DNA of 64,000 nucleotides from Nocardia bovistercoris (GCF_015674855.1 NZ_JADMLG010000021.1:48308-112307), one strand, 5' to 3'. Positions 15,110-25,311 are shown, counted from the first letter of the stretch. Numbers and translations: made by a program. Notes: generated by a model not told the origin, from the sequence alone.

Positions 15110-17623
15110 TCATCGGACCGGCACCTGCGGCAGGACGGTGAGCGGCAGCGCGGTGCGGAACTGGCCTGGGGTCCGCGGCTCGTCGCGGTCGCGCCACGGG
15201 TCGCGGTAGGCGTCGACGGTCTTCTGCATCTCGGCGTCCAGACGCGCGGCGTCGCCGTCGCGATCCTCGACCACCACCGCCCTGATCTCCTCGATGCCGA
15301 CCCGGGGCACCCACGCGTAAGTGCGTTCGAGCCAGTTCGCGGATTCCCGGTAGTACTGCAGGAAGCGCCCGGTCAACTCGATGACTCGGGCGGGACCGTC
15401 GGCGACGGCGAGCAGGTCGCCCTTGCGGATGTGCGCGCCCGCCGCGCCGCCGACATAGATCTCCCAGCGCCCGCCGTCGACGGCGACCACCCCGAGGTCC
15501 TTGCACAATGCCTCGGCGCAGTTGCGCGGACACCCGGTGACCGCGAGTTTCATCTTCGCCGGACTCGCGATGCCCTGGAACCGCTGCTCGATCGCGATGC
15601 CGAGCGCGGTGGAGTCGCCGAGCCCGTAGCGGCAGAAGTCCGATCCCACACAGGTTTTCACCGTCCGGAAGCTCTTGCCGTAGGCGAAGCCCGACGGCAT
15701 GTCCAGATCCGCCCACACCGCGGGCAGGTCCTCCTTGCGCACGCCGAGCAGGTCGATGCGCTGCCCGCCGGTGACCTTGATCATCGGAATCTCGTATTTG
15801 TCGGCGACTTCGGCGATCTTGCGCAGCTGGGCGGAATCGGTGACGCCGCCCTTCATCTGCGGCACCACCGAAAAGGTGCCGTCGCGTTGGATATTGGCGT
15901 GCACGCGGTCGTTGACGAAACGAGCGTCACGCTCGTCGACGAAGTCGCTCGGCCACATCGTCTGCAGCAACGAGGCCAACGCCATCTTCGAGCCGGCGTC
16001 CTCGCGTCCGTCCGGAGCCAGCGCGGCGAAAACCGAAGAGACCGAATGCAATCGGAGTTCGCGGATCAACCGCATCAACTCCGGCTTCTCGTACGGGACG
16101 CCGGGAACATACCAGCGCGCCGATGGGTCTTCGGCGATCTCGCCGCCTGCGGCCCACTCCACGATCTGGGTCACCAGGGAGGTGCACGAGCCGCAGCCCT
16201 TGCCCGCGCGGGTCGCGGCCATGACCCCCGACAGCGTCCTGGTGCCGCCCGCGACGCAGGCCGTCAGCTGTCCCTTGCTGACCCCGTTGCAGTTGCAGAC
16301 CTGGGCATCGGCGTCGAGTTCGGCCACCCCGACCTCGGCGTCGGGCGTCCCGAGGTCGAACATCAGCGAGATGCGCTGTTCGGGCAGCGGCAGTCCGCGA
16401 TCGAAGGCCTGGGTGAGGAAGGCCATCTTGCGCACGTCACCGACGAGGGTGGCGCCGACGAGTCGCCCGTCGCGCACCACGACCGTCTTGTAGACGCCGT
16501 GCGCGGGTTCGGAGAACTGGACGAATTCGTCGTCGGGCGCTTCCGGGCCCTTGAGTCCCATGGCGGCGACATCGATGCCGGCGACCTTCAACTTCGTCGC
16601 CGTGCGCGAACCATGGTATGCCGCAGCGCGATCGACGCCGGTGAGATGGTCGGCGAGCACCTTGGCCTGCTCCCACAGCGGCGCGACCAGACCGTACACC
16701 TGCCCGCGATGCTGAGCGCACTCGCCGACGACGTACACGCGGTCGTCGTCCACCGAACGCATCTGGTCGTCCACCACTATCGCGCGTTCCACGGTGAGTC
16801 CGGCGCGCACCGCGAGTCCCACATTGGGCCTGATGCCCGCGGACACGACCAGCATGTCGCAGTCCAGTTCGGAACCGTCGGCGAAGGCCACCCCGGATAC
16901 CGCGCCGTCGCTGGTCAGCACCTTCGTCGCGCGAGCGCCGGTGTGCACGGCGATGCCGAGCCGCTCGACCGACCGACGCACGATCTCCCCGGCGGCGGTG
17001 TCGAGTTGGGCGTTCATCAGGGTCGCGGCGGAATGCAGGACCCGCACCTCGAGCCCGCGACTCTGCAGACCGCGCGCCGCTTCCAGCCCGAGCAGCCCGC
17101 CGCCGATGACCACCGCGCTGCGCCGCCCGGCCGCGTAATCGATCATGGCGGTGCAGTCGTCGAGGCTGCGGAAGCCGAAGACCCCGGTGGTCAGCGCGCG
17201 GTCGTCGGCCCACAGTCCCTCCATCGGAGGGAAGAAGGAACGGCTTCCGGTGGCGAGGATCAGGCGGTCGTAGCGCAATGTGGCCCCGTCGTCGGTCTGC
17301 ACGACGCGCGCGTAGCGGTCGACGCGGACCACGCGCGCGCCCGTGCGCAACTCGATCCCGTTGTCGGCGTACCAGTCCGGCGGATTCAGGAAGATCTCCT
17401 CCGCCCCTTCCGAGCCCGCCAGCATATGCGACAACAGAATGCGGTTGTAGTTGCCGTACGGCTCGTCGCCGAACACCGTGATATCGAAAAGGTCGCCGCC
17501 GCCGCGCGACAGGATCTCCTCCACCGCGCGCACACCGGCCATCCCGTTGCCGACCACCACCAGCCGGGAGCGGGTGCGCGGCGCGGCGGAATCGGGGCGC
17601 GGGGCGGTCATGGTCGTCGTCAT
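15110..17623 (-). CDS. nirB: Assimilatory NAD(P)H nitrite reductase large subunit
   Basis: 837 residues, the usual length of NirB. It has an FAD-binding motif near the N-terminus (RLVVVGNGMAGVRAVEEIL), an NAD-binding motif (SAVVIGGGLLGLEAARGL) and a BFD-like [2Fe-2S] domain (CNCNGVSKGQLTAC ... GKGCGSC). The sulfite/nitrite reductase half binds siroheme-[4Fe-4S] (GSDFCRYGLGD ... CPRNCAEALC). It transfers electrons from NAD(P)H to reduce nitrite to ammonium for nitrogen assimilation. The ATG at 17623 follows a GGGG-rich site and is 11 bp behind the small upstream gene. Confidence 0.95.
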   Translation of the reverse strand: MTTTMTAPRPDSAAPRTRSRLVVVGNGMAGVRAVEEILSRGGGDLFDITVFGDEPYGNYNRILLSHMLAGSEGAEEIFLNPPDWYADNGIELRTGARVVRVDRYARVVQTDDGATLRYDRLILATGSRSFFPPMEGLWADDRALTTGVFGFRSLDDCTAMIDYAAGRRSAVVIGGGLLGLEAARGLQSRGLEVRVLHSAATLMNAQLDTAAGEIVRRSVERLGIAVHTGARATKVLTSDGAVSGVAFADGSELDCDMLVVSAGIRPNVGLAVRAGLTVERAIVVDDQMRSVDDDRVYVVGECAQHRGQVYGLVAPLWEQAKVLADHLTGVDRAAAYHGSRTATKLKVAGIDVAAMGLKGPEAPDDEFVQFSEPAHGVYKTVVVRDGRLVGATLVGDVRKMAFLTQAFDRGLPLPEQRISLMFDLGTPDAEVGVAELDADAQVCNCNGVSKGQLTACVAGGTRTLSGVMAATRAGKGCGSCTSLVTQIVEWAAGGEIAEDPSARWYVPGVPYEKPELMRLIRELRLHSVSSVFAALAPDGREDAGSKMALASLLQTMWPSDFVDERDARFVNDRVHANIQRDGTFSVVPQMKGGVTDSAQLRKIAEVADKYEIPMIKVTGGQRIDLLGVRKEDLPAVWADLDMPSGFAYGKSFRTVKTCVGSDFCRYGLGDSTALGIAIEQRFQGIASPAKMKLAVTGCPRNCAEALCKDLGVVAVDGGRWEIYVGGAAGAHIRKGDLLAVADGPARVIELTGRFLQYYRESANWLERTYAWVPRVGIEEIRAVVVEDRDGDAARLDAEMQKTVDAYRDPWRDRDEPRTPGQFRTALPLTVLPQVPVR

Positions 17624-17634
17624 GATGCGCCCCT

Positions 17635-17988
17635 TCAGATCTCGACGAGTCCGAGATCGACGACGAGGGTGCCGCCGACACCGACCGGCGCCGCCACGAA
17701 CAGTTCGAGCACGGTGTCGGCGAGCAGATCCTCGACCACCCGCAGCGACACGTGGGTCGCGCCCTTGGCGGCTATCGGGAACCAACGCATGGGGTTGCCG
17801 TCGCGCATCAGCACCGCGACCACCAGTTCCCCGGTGCTGTTGCCGCCGCGGAAATAGACCGGCTGGGTGACCGCGCCCACCGGGACGACGTAGCGTAGCG
17901 CACCGTCCAGCGGTAGCGGATTGTCCAGTCCCTTGCCCTCGAAGGTGAAGGCGCCCTGTAGGAATCGGGGCGTACTTGTGTCGGCCAT
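17635..17988 (-). CDS. Small conserved protein leading the nirBD operon
   Basis: 117 residues. FTFEGKGLDNPLPLDGALRY, FRGGNSTGELVVAVLMRDG and HVSLRVVEDLLADTVLELF suggest a compact beta-rich fold without cofactor ligands or membrane segments. Proteins like this occur beside nirB in several actinobacteria, and some are labelled 'molybdopterin oxidoreductase' in databases, which this sequence does not justify. GGGAGGAGA precedes the ATG. Being first in the operon and 11 bp from nirB, it probably supports nitrite reductase assembly or control (inference). Confidence 0.7.
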   Translation of the reverse strand: MADTSTPRFLQGAFTFEGKGLDNPLPLDGALRYVVPVGAVTQPVYFRGGNSTGELVVAVLMRDGNPMRWFPIAAKGATHVSLRVVEDLLADTVLELFVAAPVGVGGTLVVDLGLVEI

Positions 17989-18487
17989 CGACTGTCTCCT
18001 CCCTGAGTGGACGGGAATCGAGGGAGCACGTGGCGTCGCCGGAACAGCGCGACCGCGCACAACCCCGAACACCGGCGTTCGCGCCGAGTCGCACTGTCCC
18101 GGCCTTGTGCCACGCCGGTGACCCGGCGCCGCCCTCGGGCGCTCGCGCTGCGCCGCCTCCGAACCGGCTGCGCGATCGGCGCTGTCCACGCTATGTCGCA
18201 CACATTGCCACCAGGTTGCCCCGACGATTCGGCCGTGAGTCCTACCGCCCCGCCCCCGCCCGGCTCCGGGATCGCGACCGAAACCAGCCGTTTTGCCCTC
18301 GCGCCCGGTATGCGGCATCTTTACTGTTTCGACCACCCGGCGATCGTGTTCGGTCCGCCGGTGACGAGCGCGGCGTCACCCGCGCCGACGGATCGGCGAA
18401 CGGACGAATCCGCTTGCCGGGGAACGCCGGTCGCGGTCCCACGTCGGCGTCGGAGCGCGTCGTGTCGGACCGCGAAAGGAGCAGCCC
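17989..18487. other. 499-bp divergent intergenic region (nirBD / acyltransferase)
   Basis: Must contain the promoters of the minus-strand nirBD operon and the plus-strand acyltransferase gene. I could not identify a convincing GlnR box or promoter pair by eye. AAAGGAG at 18475-18481 is the ribosome-binding site of the acyltransferase gene. No gene is supported here. Confidence 0.5.
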
Positions 18488-20581
18488 GTGCTGATGGCAC
18501 CGGACGCGCCCGTCCCGCGCTGGATCACCGCATCGCCCGTGACCACCGAAGCGCCCCCCGAATACCGCCACGACCTGGACGGATTACGCGGCATCGCGAT
18601 CGCGCTCGTCGTCGGATTCCACGTGTGGATGGGCCGGGTGTCCGGCGGCGTCGACGTGTTCCTCGTGCTGTCCGGATTCTTCTTCACCGCCATGCTGCTG
18701 CGGCGTTCCGCGAGCGCCGATGGCGTCGGGATCGCGGCGACACTGCGCAGGACCGCGCGGCGGCTCACCCCCGCGCTGGTCGTCGTGCTCGCGGCGGTGG
18801 TGGTCACGACGATCGCGGTGCGCCCGTTCACCCAGTGGGGCGACATCTCCGGGCAGACACTGGCCTCGGCGCTGTACTTGCAGAACTGGTTCCTGGCCAA
18901 CGCCGAACTGGACTATCTCGCACCGAATCCCTCCGTCAGCCCGCTGCAACACCTGTGGTCGATGTCGGTGCAAGGGCAGTTCTACCTGCTGATGCTGCTG
19001 GTCGTCGCCGCGTGGGCGTGGCTAGCGCGCCGTGTCTCCCGGCGCACGGGCCGCATCGGGCTCTCGATCCTGCTCGGCGCGGCGGCGGCGCTGTCGTTCT
19101 GGTACGCCGTCGACGGCGCGAGCCGCCACCAGCCGTGGACCTACTACGACAGCGGCGCACGCGCGTGGGAACTGCTGGCGGGCGCGCTGCTCGCGATCGC
19201 GGCGCCCGCCGTGCGGCTGCCGAATCCGGTGCGCACGCTGCTCGCGATCCTCGGCATTCTCGGCGTGCTGACCTGCGGCGTCCTCTTCGACGGCGCCAAC
19301 CAGTTCCCCGGCGCGCCCGCCCTCTACCCGGTGCTGGCCACCGCGGCGCTGATCCTGGCGGGCACGAACGCCGGCGCCGAGCGGCAGCCGTGGGTGAACC
19401 GGGTGCTCGCCACCGGCGTCTGCACCGGACTCGGCACCGTCGCCTACGCCTTCTACCTGTGGCATTGGCCGATCCTCATCTTCTACCTCGCCGAATACGG
19501 CGCGCCCGCCGCTGGCCTCACCGACGGCCTCGTCGTGGTCGGCCTCGCACTCGCGCTCGCCGTGCTCACCCACCGATTCGTCGAATCACCGCTGCGCCAC
19601 GGCGCGTTCGCGTCGAGTCGACTGGCCGAAGCGCTGCGGCGTCGGATGCTGATACCCGCGGTGTGCGCGCTCGGGGCGGCGCTGCTCGGCGCGACCGTCG
19701 GCTGGCAGGCCAGCCTGCGCGTCCATCCGGCGACACCGCCCGTCGCGCTACAGGTCGCGCAATATCCCGGCGCGGCCGCGCTGGTCCCCGGTGTCGTCTA
19801 CGCCGCCGCGCCGATGCGCCCGAACCTGTTCGAAGGCTGGAACGACTCGCCCGCACCCACCCGCGACGGATGCATCACCCCCGATCGCGAGGTACGCAGC
19901 TGCGTATACGGCGACCTCACCGCAACGCGAACCATCGCCGTCGTCGGCGGATCGCACTCCGAACACTGGCTGCCCGCCTTGGAGGTGCTCGCGGCGGACC
20001 ACGGCATCAGGATCGTCACCTACTTGAAGGAGGCGTGCCCGCTCACACTGGTCGACGACCCCGCCTACTATCACTCGCCGTTCCCGGAATGCCGCGAATG
20101 GTCCGTCGACGTCATCGACCGGCTCGCCAGGACCAAGCCGGACTGGGTGTTCACCCTCGGCACCTACTACCGGGTCGACGGCCGAGGCGACGAGGTCCCC
20201 GCCGAATTCCGCGACGTGTGGACCGCTCTGTCCAACCGCGGCCTCAATGTGCTCGCCATGCGCGACACCCCGCGCCTGCGCCGCGACGGCGTGCTCTACC
20301 GCGCCATCGACTGCCTCGGCGGCCACGGCACCCCGCAGAGCTGCGGCCTCGACCGCGCCCTCGTCCTCGACCCCGTCAACCCGGCCATCGACGCCACCTC
20401 CGCCTACCCGAACGTCTACCCCCTCGACCTGTCCGACTCCCTGTGCCGCCCCGACCGCTGCTGGGTAGCCGAAGGCAACGTCCTCATCTACCGCGACGAA
20501 CACCACCTCACCGCCAGCTACGCCCGCTCCCTCGCCCCCGAACTCGGCAGGCAGATCGGCGAGATCACCAACTGGTGGTAG
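18488..20581 (+). CDS. Membrane acyltransferase (OafA/YrhL type) with C-terminal SGNH domain
   Basis: 697 residues. The first about 400 carry the acyltransferase_3 motif YRHDLDGLRGIAIALVVGFH and many hydrophobic helices (DVFLVLSGFFFTAMLL; FYLWHWPILIFYLAEYG). The C-terminal about 220 residues form an extracytoplasmic SGNH hydrolase-like domain with GGSHSEHWLPALEVL (Ser) and RDEHHLTASYARSL (Asp/His). Such two-domain proteins O-acylate cell-surface polysaccharides or glycolipids. The GTG at 18488 is chosen because AGGAG precedes it by 6 bases; an ATG two codons later is possible. Confidence 0.9.
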   Translation: MLMAPDAPVPRWITASPVTTEAPPEYRHDLDGLRGIAIALVVGFHVWMGRVSGGVDVFLVLSGFFFTAMLLRRSASADGVGIAATLRRTARRLTPALVVVLAAVVVTTIAVRPFTQWGDISGQTLASALYLQNWFLANAELDYLAPNPSVSPLQHLWSMSVQGQFYLLMLLVVAAWAWLARRVSRRTGRIGLSILLGAAAALSFWYAVDGASRHQPWTYYDSGARAWELLAGALLAIAAPAVRLPNPVRTLLAILGILGVLTCGVLFDGANQFPGAPALYPVLATAALILAGTNAGAERQPWVNRVLATGVCTGLGTVAYAFYLWHWPILIFYLAEYGAPAAGLTDGLVVVGLALALAVLTHRFVESPLRHGAFASSRLAEALRRRMLIPAVCALGAALLGATVGWQASLRVHPATPPVALQVAQYPGAAALVPGVVYAAAPMRPNLFEGWNDSPAPTRDGCITPDREVRSCVYGDLTATRTIAVVGGSHSEHWLPALEVLAADHGIRIVTYLKEACPLTLVDDPAYYHSPFPECREWSVDVIDRLARTKPDWVFTLGTYYRVDGRGDEVPAEFRDVWTALSNRGLNVLAMRDTPRLRRDGVLYRAIDCLGGHGTPQSCGLDRALVLDPVNPAIDATSAYPNVYPLDLSDSLCRPDRCWVAEGNVLIYRDEHHLTASYARSLAPELGRQIGEITNWW

Positions 20582-20853
20582 GTCGAGGTCTCGCGGCGTC
20601 GCGTTCCCCTGCCGCCGCACCGACCACCGCGCAGCGTCGATCGCGCGCGCAGAATCAGACGGGGTGTTCAGGACGTGCGCACGGAGTTGGACCACGGAGT
20701 CGACCGCGAGGCGACGGCGCGGGATTCCTCGAGCGATCATGTCATGGCATCGTGTCGATCCCTTCTCGGCGCGGGCAGGCCGATAGCCACATGTGTGCGA
20801 GCATCGGCGCAGCGACGACAGAGGTGAGCCGACGTGACGGATGGGAGCCGACC

Positions 20854-23800
20854 GTGAGGATCTCGGTACTCGGGCCCATCCGGCTCGAACTCGGGCCCGC
20901 GGGCGAGGTGGGCGCGGGCAGGCAGCAGGCGTTGCTGATCCGGCTCGTCGCGGCGAACGGTCGGGTGGTGTCCACCGACCGGCTCATCGACGATCTCTGG
21001 CACGGCGAACCGCCGCCGAAGGCGCTGGCCGCGCTCCAGGTGCACGTCTCGAATCTGCGGCGGATCCTCGAACCCGACCGGCCGCCGCGCGCACCCGCCC
21101 GCATCCTGGTCAGCGAACAGCCCGGCTACGCCGTCCGCGTGCCGCGCGAAGCGGTCGACGCGTGGGAATTCGACGCGCTGCTCGCCGTCGACACCGCCGC
21201 CGACCCCACTACCCGCCACCGCCGCCTCACCGCCGCGCTCGCCATGTGGCGAGGCGAACCGTTCGGCGCGTACGCGGGCGAGCCATGGGCCGTCACCGAG
21301 GTCACCCGCCTGCACGCGCTGCGCCTGTCCGCGGTCGAGCGACGAGCCGCCGCCGCCCTCGAAACCGGCCACCCCGACGAAGTCGCCGACACCCTGCCCG
21401 CCGAATGCGCCACCCACCCCGACCGCGAGGAACTCTTCCGCCTCCTCGCACTCGCCCAATACCGCCTCGGCCGCCAAGCCGACGCCCTCACCACCCTGCG
21501 CACCGTCCGCACCTACCTGTCCGACGAACTGGGCGTCGACCCGACCCCCGCCCTCCGCAAACTCGAATCCGACATCCTCGCCCACGCCCCCGAACTCACC
21601 CCGGACCTCACACAGTCCGCCGCCGGGACAACCGGCGTCCGCGATGCCGCACCGCGCGGAAATGGCGCCACGCCCACCCGAGACACCAGTGGCGACGCCT
21701 CCGAAGGCTTCACTCCGCCCACCGCGCGAGACTCCGCCACCGTCGACACCCGAGAGGGCTCGCCCCGTAGCAGTGGAAACACCGCCACACCGAACACCGC
21801 CGACTTCGGCCGCAGCACCCCACCGGACTCGGCCGGATTCACCTCGCCGAACGCGGGTGACACCGCGGCCTCGCACACGACCGGAGCCGCCCCGTCGAAC
21901 TCGGGGATCGCCGAACCGACAGCAGATGTAGCTGGTTCGACGAAGGGGGGCCACACCCCTTCGTATGCGGGAAGCGGTGTCTCGCCGGACGCAGGTGGAA
22001 CGATTCCGTTGGGCACGAACGGTTTCGATTCGCGCTCGACAGCGGGCGACCAGGCCGGGGCCGCCCGTTTCGCCGAGCGTCGTGAATTCGCCGGGCGGGA
22101 AACGGAATTGGCCACGCTGACGCGGATCGCCGATACTGTTGCGACGGAAGGGCTTCGGCTGGTCTGGATCGCGGCGGAGGCGGGCGGCGGCAAGTCGACG
22201 TTGGCGCAGACCCTGGCCGCGCGGTTGATCGCGCAGCGGTGGACGGTGGCGGTGGCGCACTGTCCCGAGGTGGACGGCGCGCCTGCCGCGTGGGCGTGGC
22301 GGGAGTTGTTGGGCGGGCTCGGTCATGGCGCCGATGTGGACGATCCGTTCGGTATCGCGCGGGAGGTGGTCGCCGCTTGCCGCGGTCACCGCGACGGCGT
22401 CCTGCTCGTGGTGGACGACGCGCACCGCGCCGACAGCGCGACCCTTCAGGTGCTGCGCCAGACCATCGCCTGGATGCGGGAGCTGCCGGTGCTCGTGGTC
22501 GCGACCTTCCGGCCGTCCGAGGCGGGCGCCGAACTGCCCGCGACGGCCGCCGCCCTGATCTCGGTCACCGCCGACCGGCTCGAATTGGCGGGCCTGTCCG
22601 ACGACGGCATCGTCGAGGTGGCCGGATCGGCGGGCCTGGCGGAACCCGATCCAGCGACCGTCGAACTGCTGCGCGAACGCACCGGCGGAAACCCTTTGTT
22701 CGTCAGGGAATTGGCGAAGTGGATCGCCTCGAACGGCCCCCGCGACGCGCACACCTCGGTGCCGAGCGGCATCCGCGACGTGCTGTTGCGCCGCGTGGAC
22801 CGGCTGCCCGCCGACGTGGGCCGAATGCTGCGGCTGATCTCGGTGTGCGGTCGCGGCGTCGCCATCGACACCCTGCTGGCCCTGTGGTCGGACGCGGGCG
22901 CCGCCGACGAGGACCAACTGCTCGACGCCGTCGACACCGCCGTGGTCGCGGGCCTGCTGCGCGCCGACGCCGATCGCGTCGACTTCCAACACGTGCTGGT
23001 GCGCGACGCCGTCCACGACAGTGTCCCCGCACTGCGCAGACGCCGAATGCATTGGCGCACACTGTCGTATCTGGAGTCGCTGCCGCGTCCGGATCTCGAC
23101 GAACTCGCCTTCCACGCCGCGCACGGCGCGAGCCCCGCCACCACCGAGCAGGCCATCGCCCACGTCGAGGCGGCCGCGCGGGCGCGCTTCGAATCGGGTT
23201 TCCGCGCCGATTCCGCACCGCTGTGGCGCGATGCCGTCGCCTTGCGGGACGGCGCTGGACACGACGCCACACCCGCCGATCGCGCCTGCCTGGTCGCGGC
23301 CCTGTGCGCACTGGTCACCGCGCTGGCCCATCGCGGCGAGGTGGCCGAGGCGCGCGGGCGTCGCGGTCGCGCTCTCGCGTTGGCCGAGGGCGACGAGCGA
23401 CTGGTGCGACTCGCGCTGACCTGTTGGCGCACACCGCGAATCTGGACCACCCGCCAACAGCGACTGCCCGACACCCAGATGACCGCGGCCCTGTCGCGCG
23501 CACTGCCCGCCGCCACCGGCGTGGACCGAGTGCTGCTGCTGGTCACCGCCGTCTTCGAATTCGAAGGCAACGACGGCCCGTTCGCGCTGGCCTGTGCCAC
23601 CGAAGCGGTGGAACTGGTCCGCGGCATCGATGATCCCGAGGCGACCTGCGCCGCCCTCAACGCGCTGGCCTTCATGGCCCTCGGCCCGGACCTGAAGGAC
23701 CGACTTCCCGATATCACCCGCGCATTCCTGGACGCGGCAGGCGAATCCGGCAATGTCGCCTATCTCGCGGCGGCGCACTACTACCGGTTCCTCGCCTACC

Positions 23801-24480
23801 TGTCCCGAGGTGACCTGCTCGCGGCCTCGACCGAGGTCACCCGCGCACTCGAGACGGCCTCGAGCGGCAGGGTCGGCGAATTGATCGTGGTGCTCTCGGC
23901 TTTCGACGCGGTACTCGACGTACTGCGCGGCGACCTCGACGGCGCGGCGGCCCGCTACGCCGCGCTCGCGGCCAGGCTGAGCGCGGCGGGCCTGGCGAAC
24001 GCGGCCGAGATCGGCCTGGTCGGCGAAATGGTGGTGGCCTGGTTCCGCGGCTCGCTCGCCCACCTCGCCGAACCGCTGGCCGAACAGTACAAACATGCGC
24101 CGCAAACGATTTCGTGGGTGTACGTACTCGCGCTGGTGGACGCGGGCCGGGAAGCGGAGGCGCGCGTGATCGCCGAACGCGACCACGAGGTGAGCCGAGA
24201 CTTCTATTGGACCGCCATGTCGGCGTTCCACGCACGCGCCCTGGTCCGACTCGGCATGCGCGACCGCGCCGCCGAGTTGTACCGGGAGCTGCGACATTGC
24301 GCGGGAACGGTGGCCGGACTCGATTCCGCGTCGGTGGCCATGGGCCCGATGGACACCGTGCTGGCCGAACTCGCCGACCTGCTCGGCGATCCCGAGGCCG
24401 CCGCCGCGCACCGCGCGGGCGCGCGGCGGGTGGACGCCGAGATCGCCGCGAGCCTGGCCGCCCTGGACGCGCACCGATGA
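20854..24480 (+). CDS. SARP-type transcriptional regulator with AAA/NTPase and TPR region
   Basis: 1208 residues. An N-terminal OmpR-like winged helix (about 1-95: ISVLGPIRLELG, LIDDLWHGEPP, LQVHVSNLRRIL) joins a BTAD domain (about 100-250). A disordered Thr/Ser/Gly/Pro linker of about 150 residues follows (255-410), then an AAA-type ATPase with Walker A AGGGKST (about 442-449) and Walker B VLLVVDDAH. A long alpha-helical, TPR-like C-terminus completes it. This AfsR/MalT-like layout belongs to activators of secondary metabolism, but no biosynthetic cluster lies nearby. GTG start with GGGAG six bases upstream. Its stop is one base from the convergent hemerythrin gene. Confidence 0.9.
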   Translation: MRISVLGPIRLELGPAGEVGAGRQQALLIRLVAANGRVVSTDRLIDDLWHGEPPPKALAALQVHVSNLRRILEPDRPPRAPARILVSEQPGYAVRVPREAVDAWEFDALLAVDTAADPTTRHRRLTAALAMWRGEPFGAYAGEPWAVTEVTRLHALRLSAVERRAAAALETGHPDEVADTLPAECATHPDREELFRLLALAQYRLGRQADALTTLRTVRTYLSDELGVDPTPALRKLESDILAHAPELTPDLTQSAAGTTGVRDAAPRGNGATPTRDTSGDASEGFTPPTARDSATVDTREGSPRSSGNTATPNTADFGRSTPPDSAGFTSPNAGDTAASHTTGAAPSNSGIAEPTADVAGSTKGGHTPSYAGSGVSPDAGGTIPLGTNGFDSRSTAGDQAGAARFAERREFAGRETELATLTRIADTVATEGLRLVWIAAEAGGGKSTLAQTLAARLIAQRWTVAVAHCPEVDGAPAAWAWRELLGGLGHGADVDDPFGIAREVVAACRGHRDGVLLVVDDAHRADSATLQVLRQTIAWMRELPVLVVATFRPSEAGAELPATAAALISVTADRLELAGLSDDGIVEVAGSAGLAEPDPATVELLRERTGGNPLFVRELAKWIASNGPRDAHTSVPSGIRDVLLRRVDRLPADVGRMLRLISVCGRGVAIDTLLALWSDAGAADEDQLLDAVDTAVVAGLLRADADRVDFQHVLVRDAVHDSVPALRRRRMHWRTLSYLESLPRPDLDELAFHAAHGASPATTEQAIAHVEAAARARFESGFRADSAPLWRDAVALRDGAGHDATPADRACLVAALCALVTALAHRGEVAEARGRRGRALALAEGDERLVRLALTCWRTPRIWTTRQQRLPDTQMTAALSRALPAATGVDRVLLLVTAVFEFEGNDGPFALACATEAVELVRGIDDPEATCAALNALAFMALGPDLKDRLPDITRAFLDAAGESGNVAYLAAAHYYRFLAYLSRGDLLAASTEVTRALETASSGRVGELIVVLSAFDAVLDVLRGDLDGAAARYAALAARLSAAGLANAAEIGLVGEMVVAWFRGSLAHLAEPLAEQYKHAPQTISWVYVLALVDAGREAEARVIAERDHEVSRDFYWTAMSAFHARALVRLGMRDRAAELYRELRHCAGTVAGLDSASVAMGPMDTVLAELADLLGDPEAAAAHRAGARRVDAEIAASLAALDAHR

Positions 24481-24481
24481 C

Positions 24482-25150
24482 TCACCCGGCGATCACGGCC
24501 TCGCGCTTGTCGAAGGAACGCACCAAGAGCCCCAACAGGATTCGGATCAGCGGCCCGGCGCCCGCGCGCAGTTCCACCAATTCCTCCTCGGTGGCGTACC
24601 TGACGAATCTCGGCACCTCGAACGACATCTTGCTGCCCTTCTTCGCCGCCTTCTCCACGCGTTCCCAATCATCGACGCGCACATAGCGATCCACGATCGG
24701 GAACACGACCCGCTCCTCTTCGGCGATGTGCTCGGACAACAGCGCGTGCGCGGCGTCGAGCGTCTCGGTCAACGCGGCCGCGGCGCGCGCACGGTCGGCG
24801 TCGGCGGCTCCGAACGCGCTCGCCCGCTGCCGCAGCGTCCCGAGCACGGCGTCGAGCTGGACGTGGTCGTCCTCGAGTTCGTCGACCGCGACGGCGGGAC
24901 CGGCCGCGGCCACCAGCACCGGCCACACCACCGTGTCCTCGATCGTGTGGTGATGGTGCACGGAGTCGCAGAGCAGCGTCAGGTACTGCGCGACGGCCGC
25001 CGCCCGAGCCGGCGGGCACGACTCCCCCGCCGCGATCCGCGCGGTGATCTCGGCGAACCGCCGCGTGTCGGCGAGCATCCCGCGGTGCGCGATCCGCATG
25101 CCCGTGACGTCGGGTCGCACTCGGGTGTCGGTGGCGGATGTTCCGGTCAT
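24482..25150 (-). CDS. Hemerythrin HHE domain-containing protein
   Basis: 222 residues. A four-helix HHE cation-binding domain occupies about residues 15-165. Probable di-iron ligands are His in MRIAHRGML, the HHHHTIEDTVVWP motif, LEDDHVQLD and LSEHIAEEERVVFP. These proteins bind oxygen, NO or reactive species through a di-iron centre. The C-terminal 50 residues (VPRFVRYATEEE) look helical. GGGAGGAA supports the ATG. It is divergent from mftA with a 200-bp gap, so the two could share control; a redox-linked role is inference. Confidence 0.85.
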   Translation of the reverse strand: MTGTSATDTRVRPDVTGMRIAHRGMLADTRRFAEITARIAAGESCPPARAAAVAQYLTLLCDSVHHHHTIEDTVVWPVLVAAAGPAVAVDELEDDHVQLDAVLGTLRQRASAFGAADADRARAAAALTETLDAAHALLSEHIAEEERVVFPIVDRYVRVDDWERVEKAAKKGSKMSFEVPRFVRYATEEELVELRAGAGPLIRILLGLLVRSFDKREAVIAG

Positions 25151-25184
25151 GGTCGATTCCTCCCGTCGCGGCCGCGTTCGGCCG

Positions 25185-25219
25185 GTGGTGTCCGGGCGTC
25201 GCGCCCGCTCGGACACCAC
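25185..25219. promoter_or_regulatory. Inverted repeat in the hemerythrin/mftA divergent region
   Basis: GTGGTGTCCG (25185-25194) pairs perfectly with CGGACACCAC (25210-25219) across 15 bases. It lies in the 5' leader or promoter of the hemerythrin gene and could be an operator or a leader hairpin. No known consensus recognised. Confidence 0.4.
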
Positions 25220-25281
25220 GGTGCGCCGCGCCACTTGCGAGCCACTTGGCACCGGCTTGCACTCCGGGAATCTCTCCGCAC

Positions 25282-25311
25282 TTCCATTTTGTCATTCGAT
25301 GCCATTATGCT
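25282..25311 (+). promoter_or_regulatory. Candidate mftA promoter
   Basis: TATGCT at 25306-25311 is a fair -10 element, about 40 bp before the mftA ATG. A weak -35 (TTCCAT, 25282-25287) is 18 bp upstream. The segment 25285-25330 is the most A+T-rich part of this spacer. Confidence 0.3.

Noticed and set aside
18007..20853. Very long open frame leading into the SARP gene
   Set aside because: Upstream of 20854 it is Arg/Pro-rich antisense-like reading inside the acyltransferase gene; the SARP domain begins at the GTG 20854.
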